A stretch of DNA of 17,910 nucleotides from Symbiobacteriaceae bacterium (GTDB taxonomy: Bacteria; Bacillota_E; Symbiobacteriia; Symbiobacteriales; Symbiobacteriaceae): contig DAHVXO010000147.1 in assembly GCA_027356675.1 (NCBI GenBank), positions 1-17,910 on the forward strand. Reading direction: 5' to 3'. Below, in pieces: positions 14,144-17,910 of the stretch (the stretch's first letter is position 1; every line of letters starts with the position of its first letter). A program made the translations under genes and the position numbers. Below the pieces are notes generated by a model that saw only the letters and a program-made list of their open reading frames with translations, searched no databases and was not told where the DNA came from.

Positions 14144-14449
14144 TTAGGCGACTTGGTGCGCGATCAGGGCATAGCCTGCGATGTAGAGGATCTGCCGAGC
14201 GGGGTCCACCGTCACCAGCCCCGTGTCCCAGACCAGCGCAACCCCGCTGTTGAGCGCCGTTACCGCGTGCCAGCAACCATCGGCCTTACCGTTGTCGTCC
14301 GCAAAAAGGACGGTGCCGGTAAGGCCGCACCGCGTCCCTAAGAGCCGCGGCAGCGCTCCCATAATCATCCCAAGCACCCAACCGTTGACCAGTCCCTGTG
14401 TGGCCGCGGCCTCCACGGCAACGGCGGGGATCAGATTGGGCGCCAGCAC
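14144..14449 (-). CDS. Small hypothetical protein, possibly a gene remnant
   Basis: A frame of 101 residues from GTG 14449 that I do not recognise. Third-codon positions are strongly GC, so it is or was coding. The N-terminal ~40 residues are hydrophobic and glycine-rich (PNLIPAVAVEAAA, VNGWVLGMIMGAL) and could form two membrane helices; the rest looks beta-rich (TGTVLFADDNGKADG, VALVWDTGLVTVD) and ends in another hydrophobic stretch. A weak GGGGGGA lies about 14 bp before the GTG. It is just downstream of the broken TetR gene on the same strand, so it may be that repressor's operon partner, or what is left of a larger membrane protein gene. Confidence 0.5.
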   Translation of the reverse strand: MLAPNLIPAVAVEAAATQGLVNGWVLGMIMGALPRLLGTRCGLTGTVLFADDNGKADGCWHAVTALNSGVALVWDTGLVTVDPARQILYIAGYALIAHQVA

Positions 14450-14483
14450 GATGAAACCAATCCCCCGGACGCATTACCGGGTC

Positions 14484-14933
14484 TTACGCCAGACCGACCA
14501 CCGCCTTCAGGTTCTGCAGCAATGTCAGGTACATCTCCGCTGTCCAGTGTGCGGAAGTGCCCGGAGGCCACACCGTCATCCAGCACGGCCCGAAAGAGTA
14601 CATGCAGGCGCTCATTGCGGCGCCGCAGCGCCTGTAGCAGTTCCGGATTGGAGAGACTGGATGGAAGAAACTCCAGCAGGTAGACCGGGAAGAACTCTGC
14701 CTGCGCCGGGTCGGCAATGGTGGCCATGTACATTTCAGTTAGCAGGTGCAGCCGAGGTCGGTCTCGAGGTCGTGCTCCATGACGGCCATGTAAATGTCAA
14801 GCTTGCTCTTGAAGTAGCTGTAAACCGCCCCGGCACTGAGGCCGGACTCCTTAAAGATCTCTTGCGGGCCGGTGGCGCCATATCCACGCTGTGCAAAGCC
14901 GTGGGCACAATCACGCAAGGAGAAGCCACCGTC
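14484..14933 (-). pseudogene. Decayed TetR-family transcriptional regulator
   Basis: Three minus-strand pieces in different frames make up one TetR protein. The HTH piece (about 14933-14742) reads GFAQRGYGATG, QEIFKESGLSAGAVYSYFKSK, then stops at TAA 14741-14739. The ligand-domain piece continues in another frame from RLHLLTEMYM, through FFPVYLLEFLPSS and LLQALRRRNERLHVLFRAVL, to SGHFRTLDS (near 14545). The last piece shifts again: AEMYLTLLQNLKAVVGLA, then TAA at 14486-14484. The N-terminal ~10-15 residues are also missing behind an in-frame TGA (14936-14934), and the part after the HTH seems shorter than usual. At least two frameshifts and a lost start argue for a pseudogene over sequencing error, though assembly error cannot be excluded. 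It faces away from the M14 operon, the usual position of a repressor relative to its target. Confidence 0.8.
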
Positions 14934-15018
14934 TCAGGAGGAAGCATTTCAACACATCCAGAAGGTATATAAGTCAATCAATAGCAGGTAGTCCTAGCTG
15001 TTACGAGGGGGTTGCACT

Positions 15019-16710
15019 GTGACCGTCCAGATCGATTTCGCCAAGTATCATCGCTACGACGAGTTGGTCCAGCATCTGCAAGAGCTGGTGGCGGCTTATC
15101 CGGATCTCTCCCGTCTCTACTCGATCGGTAAGTCCTATGAGGGCCGGGATCTGTGGATGGTGGAGATCACCAACCACCAGACCGGGGTCCACTCGGACAA
15201 GCCGGGTTATTATATCGACGCCAACATTCACGCCGGCGAGGTGACCGGCACCGCTTGCGCCTTGTATACCATCTGGTACCTGCTGGACCGTTACGGGTCT
15301 GATGCAGAAGTGACACACCTGGTGGACACCACCAGCTTCTACATACTGCCGCGCGTCAGCCCCGACGGGGCCGAGAAATATCTCACTACGCCGTATTTCC
15401 TCCGCTCCAGCGTGCGTCCATATCCGTTTGAAGAGGAGCAGGACGGGCTGTATCCCGAGGATATCGACGGCAACGGCCTGATCCTGCAGATGCGGGTCCC
15501 AGACCCCGATGGGGAGTGGAAGGTATCCGAGAAGGATGTGCGCCTGCTGATCCCCCGTCTGCCCCATGAGTACGGTGGGCAGTACTATCGGGTCTTTTCG
15601 GAGGGGCTCATCCGCAATTTCGACGGGGTGGAGATCAACTTCGCCCCAGCGCGCTGGGGCCTGGATATGAACCGCCAGTTCCCGGTGGGGTGGGAGCCGG
15701 AGGCTAAGCAACCCGGGGCGGGGCCGTACCCGCTTTCCGAGCCTGAGACGCGGGCGGTGGCCGAGTTCCTGCTGAACCAGAAGAACATCAGCGGTGGGCA
15801 GAGCTATCATACGACTACTGGCATCATCCTCCGGCCGTCGTCCCTGCGGCCGGATGAGAAGATGAACCCCAAGGACCGGACCGCCTTCCAGGCGATCGGG
15901 CGAATTGGTACGGAACTGACCGGCTATCCCTGCGCCTCGGTCTACGACGGATTCGCCTACCAGAAGGACAACCCGATCAAGGGGGTCTTCCTGGATTGGA
16001 CCTATGATAACCTGGGCATGCTGCTCTATTCCACCGAACTGTGGGACTTGCGGGTGCGGGCGGGCAACGACCGGGTGCCTTTCCTCGAGCCGCTCAAGGA
16101 CCGGGACCCGGAGGCCGAAGGGCTCCGGATGCTGGCCTGGAACGACCGGGAACTGGCAGGCAAGGGCTTCGTGAACTGGTCGGACTTTGACCATCCACAG
16201 TTGGGCAAGGTCCAACTGGGTGGCTGGCGGATGAAGGACGTGCTGCAGAACGCGCCGCCCCAGTTCCTGCAGTCCGAGGCGCACAAGAACGCGATGTTCA
16301 CGTTCAAGCATGCTGGGGCGGCGCCGCGGGTCGAGGTGACCCGGTCCGCCGTCGAGTCGCTTGGCGGCGGGGTCTTCCGGGTGGAGGTCGTGGTGCGTAA
16401 CCGCGGCTACCTGCCGACCAACGTGACGGAGATGGCCAAGCAGAACAAGACAGCGAAGCCGGTCACGGCCGAGCTGACCCTGCCCGCGGGCGCCGAACTG
16501 GTTCTGGGCAAGGTGAAGGAAGACCTGGGACACCTGGACGGCCGCATCCTCACCGGCGGTGGTTTCTACCCGGGTAACGCGTCGGCGAACCGGGACAAGC
16601 GGATGGAGTGGATCATCAAGGCGCCGGCGGGTGGGGACCTGGTGGTCCAGGTGGTTTCGGAGAAGGCCGGGCGGCGCAGCGTCACTCTGACCCTGCGGGC
16701 GAGCGCATGA
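15019..16710 (+). CDS. M14-family zinc carboxypeptidase (first of a tandem pair)
   Basis: A 563-residue metallocarboxypeptidase. Zinc ligands are H71 and E74 in NIHAGEVTG and H264 in GQSYHTTTG; the catalytic Glu is E340 in STELWDL; the substrate-binding Asn-Arg are N218-R219 in DMNRQFP. All key residues of the M14 fold are therefore present. Family enzymes remove C-terminal amino acids or cut related amide bonds. A long insert between the first zinc site and NRQFP contains DIDGNGLILQMRVP (about 150-163), whose DxDGNG core resembles a calcium-binding loop. A beta-sandwich domain fills about 425-563. There is no signal peptide, which is odd for M14 enzymes. Start GTG 15019 has GAGGGGG 7 bp upstream. 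The stop overlaps the next gene's start. Confidence 0.92.
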   Translation: MTVQIDFAKYHRYDELVQHLQELVAAYPDLSRLYSIGKSYEGRDLWMVEITNHQTGVHSDKPGYYIDANIHAGEVTGTACALYTIWYLLDRYGSDAEVTHLVDTTSFYILPRVSPDGAEKYLTTPYFLRSSVRPYPFEEEQDGLYPEDIDGNGLILQMRVPDPDGEWKVSEKDVRLLIPRLPHEYGGQYYRVFSEGLIRNFDGVEINFAPARWGLDMNRQFPVGWEPEAKQPGAGPYPLSEPETRAVAEFLLNQKNISGGQSYHTTTGIILRPSSLRPDEKMNPKDRTAFQAIGRIGTELTGYPCASVYDGFAYQKDNPIKGVFLDWTYDNLGMLLYSTELWDLRVRAGNDRVPFLEPLKDRDPEAEGLRMLAWNDRELAGKGFVNWSDFDHPQLGKVQLGGWRMKDVLQNAPPQFLQSEAHKNAMFTFKHAGAAPRVEVTRSAVESLGGGVFRVEVVVRNRGYLPTNVTEMAKQNKTAKPVTAELTLPAGAELVLGKVKEDLGHLDGRILTGGGFYPGNASANRDKRMEWIIKAPAGGDLVVQVVSEKAGRRSVTLTLRASA

Positions 16711-17910
16711 ACAAGCGAGAGGCAAGCGCCGTCGCGGCGCGTTATGACTCGAGCCAGTATCTTCGGTATGCGGACATCACGGCGTTTCTAAGCGCATGGA
16801 CCGAGATTTACCCGGGTCTCTGCCGGCTGGAGTCGGTGGGGAAGAGCCCTGAGGGGCGGGAAATCTGGTCAGTGACGCTGACCAACTTCGCTACCGGCGA
16901 GGATCGGACCAAACCGGCCTATCACATCAATGGGCAGCACCATGCGGGGGAAGTGACGGCAGGGGCGACGGCCGTGTACACGATCCAGTACCTGTTGAGC
17001 AATTACGGCAAGGATCCCGCGGTGACCGAGCTCCTGGACACCCGGGTCGTGTATGTGCTGCCACGCATCGCCGTGGATGGGGCCGAGTGGTACTTCGACC
17101 ATCCGCAGATGTTGCGGTCGAGCCCGCTGATGTACCCGGAGCCTGAGGAGCCCGAGGGGCTGCGACCGGCGGATATCAACGGGGATGGCATGATCCTGCA
17201 GATGCGGGTGCCCCACCCGCTGGGCGATTGGAAGATCTCGGCGAAGGACCCCCGCCTCATGGTACGGCGGCGCCCGGACGACCGGGAGGGGACCTTTTAC
17301 CGCCTCTACACCGAGGGGGTCATCAAGCAGCGGATCGCGACCGGTCAGGTCGCGGAGTCGTGGGACGGTCGGGCGATCGGGACCGATCCCGGGGGTGCGT
17401 ATGCCCGGGAGCGTTCCTTTGACTTTAACCGCAACTACCCGACCAACTGGCAGCCCCAGCACCGCATGTCGGGGTCGGGACGGTACCCGTTCGACCGACC
17501 TGAGGTGCGAGCGATGGCGGAGTTCTGGCTGGCGCACCCGAACATCGGGGGTGCGATCAGCTACCACACCCGGGCGGGGGTGAACCTGCGCCCGTCCGCC
17601 CTGGTGGGGGATGAGAAGGTCAACGGGTTTGACCTGGGGATGTACAAGCGAATTGGTGAGGTGTGCACACGCACCTCCGGGTACCCCACGGTCAGCGTGT
17701 ATGAGTACTTTACGTCCGACTACAACCCGGAGCATCTGGACGTGGGCTCGTGGCTGGAATGGTGCTATGACGAGAAGGGCGTGCAGGGGTTTGAGATGGA
17801 GCTGTGGGACTTCCCGTATCTCACCGGGGTGCCCAAGCGACCTTTGAAGGAGCTGCGCAACCTCTCCGACGAGAAGCGGGAGGAGGAGGCGCTCCTGCCG
17901 CTGCAGTGGA
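16707..17910 (+). CDS. M14-family zinc carboxypeptidase (second of the pair, 3' end beyond the window)
   Basis: An open frame of 401 codons from ATG 16707 to the right edge with no stop. It is a paralogue of the gene before it: zinc ligands H79 and E82 in HHAGEVTAG and H287 in ISYHTRAG; catalytic E365 in EMELWDF; N241-R242 in DFNRNYP; and the same insert motif DINGDGMILQMRVP. It starts in an ATGA overlap with the first gene's stop, so its translation is probably coupled. The N-terminus (MNKREASAVAARYDSSQYL) has no signal peptide. Between the insert and DFNRNYP it has about 20 more residues than its partner. The two probably differ in substrate or form a complex; neither can be read from sequence. 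Confidence 0.92.
   Translation, partial: MNKREASAVAARYDSSQYLRYADITAFLSAWTEIYPGLCRLESVGKSPEGREIWSVTLTNFATGEDRTKPAYHINGQHHAGEVTAGATAVYTIQYLLSNYGKDPAVTELLDTRVVYVLPRIAVDGAEWYFDHPQMLRSSPLMYPEPEEPEGLRPADINGDGMILQMRVPHPLGDWKISAKDPRLMVRRRPDDREGTFYRLYTEGVIKQRIATGQVAESWDGRAIGTDPGGAYARERSFDFNRNYPTNWQPQHRMSGSGRYPFDRPEVRAMAEFWLAHPNIGGAISYHTRAGVNLRPSALVGDEKVNGFDLGMYKRIGEVCTRTSGYPTVSVYEYFTSDYNPEHLDVGSWLEWCYDEKGVQGFEMELWDFPYLTGVPKRPLKELRNLSDEKREEEALLPLQW

Noticed and set aside
14966..14971. TATATA as the -10 of the M14 operon
   Set aside because: No acceptable -35 at 16-18 bp, so I do not list it as a promoter, though the AT-rich site remains possible.
14223..14972. A 249-codon plus-strand frame covering the TetR region
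   Set aside because: Its product is compositionally odd and unrecognisable, while the minus strand clearly encodes TetR segments.
15001..16725. A 574-codon open frame on the minus strand opposite the first M14 gene
   Set aside because: Its product is a Pro/Arg/His/Leu-rich chain with no recognisable domain. It mirrors codon bias of the plus-strand gene, which has intact catalytic residues.
16869..17735. A 288-codon minus-strand frame opposite the second M14 gene
   Set aside because: Same reasoning: an antisense shadow of a gene with clear motifs.

Overview
The window is a GC-rich stretch of bacterial chromosome. The small DUF1450 protein, AGGAGG-type ribosome binding sites, frequent GTG/TTG starts and a YqeC/MocA selenium-molybdenum hydroxylase maturation protein suggest a high-GC, probably moderately thermophilic Bacillota lineage. 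Symbiobacterium-like is my best guess, from gene content only. I see no tRNA, rRNA, CRISPR array, transposase or phage gene.

Layout. (1) 1-252: the 3' end of ispH and its terminator. (2) 304-2684: an S8 subtilisin-family protease with a PA-domain insert, behind a promoter-like site that carries an inverted repeat. (3) 2809-6006: a cysteine-rich DUF1450 protein, a 68-residue membrane protein and a fused two-domain M16 peptidase, all on the plus strand. (4) 6304-8446: an OsmC-family protein, a two-helix sensor kinase and a NarL-family regulator, tightly packed with overlaps. (5) 8458-9839: a long hairpin, then a YqeC-MocA fusion. (6) 9854-11066: a minus-strand membrane diguanylate cyclase with a 14-bp perfect inverted repeat at its two ends. 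(7) 11117-12566: a small minus-strand protein, a divergent methyltransferase-like gene with an altered motif I, and a small hypothetical protein. (8) 12567-13999: an orphan NarL-family regulator and a universal stress protein, whose leaders share an 11-bp motif. (9) 14144-14933: a small minus-strand protein and a decayed TetR regulator. (10) 15019-17910: two M14 zinc carboxypeptidase paralogues joined by an ATGA overlap; the second runs off the right edge.

Two themes stand out. One is peptide degradation: S8, M16 and two M14 enzymes, none with a recognisable signal peptide. The other is environmental and redox signalling: OsmC with a kinase/regulator pair, an orphan regulator with a stress protein, and a c-di-GMP synthase. 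I did not find a clearly new multi-gene defence or biosynthetic system. The best leads are the inverted repeats bounding the cyclase gene, the coupled M14 pair beside a broken TetR gene, the OsmC-kinase-regulator operon, the YqeC-MocA fusion and the motif shared by the orphan regulator and the stress gene.
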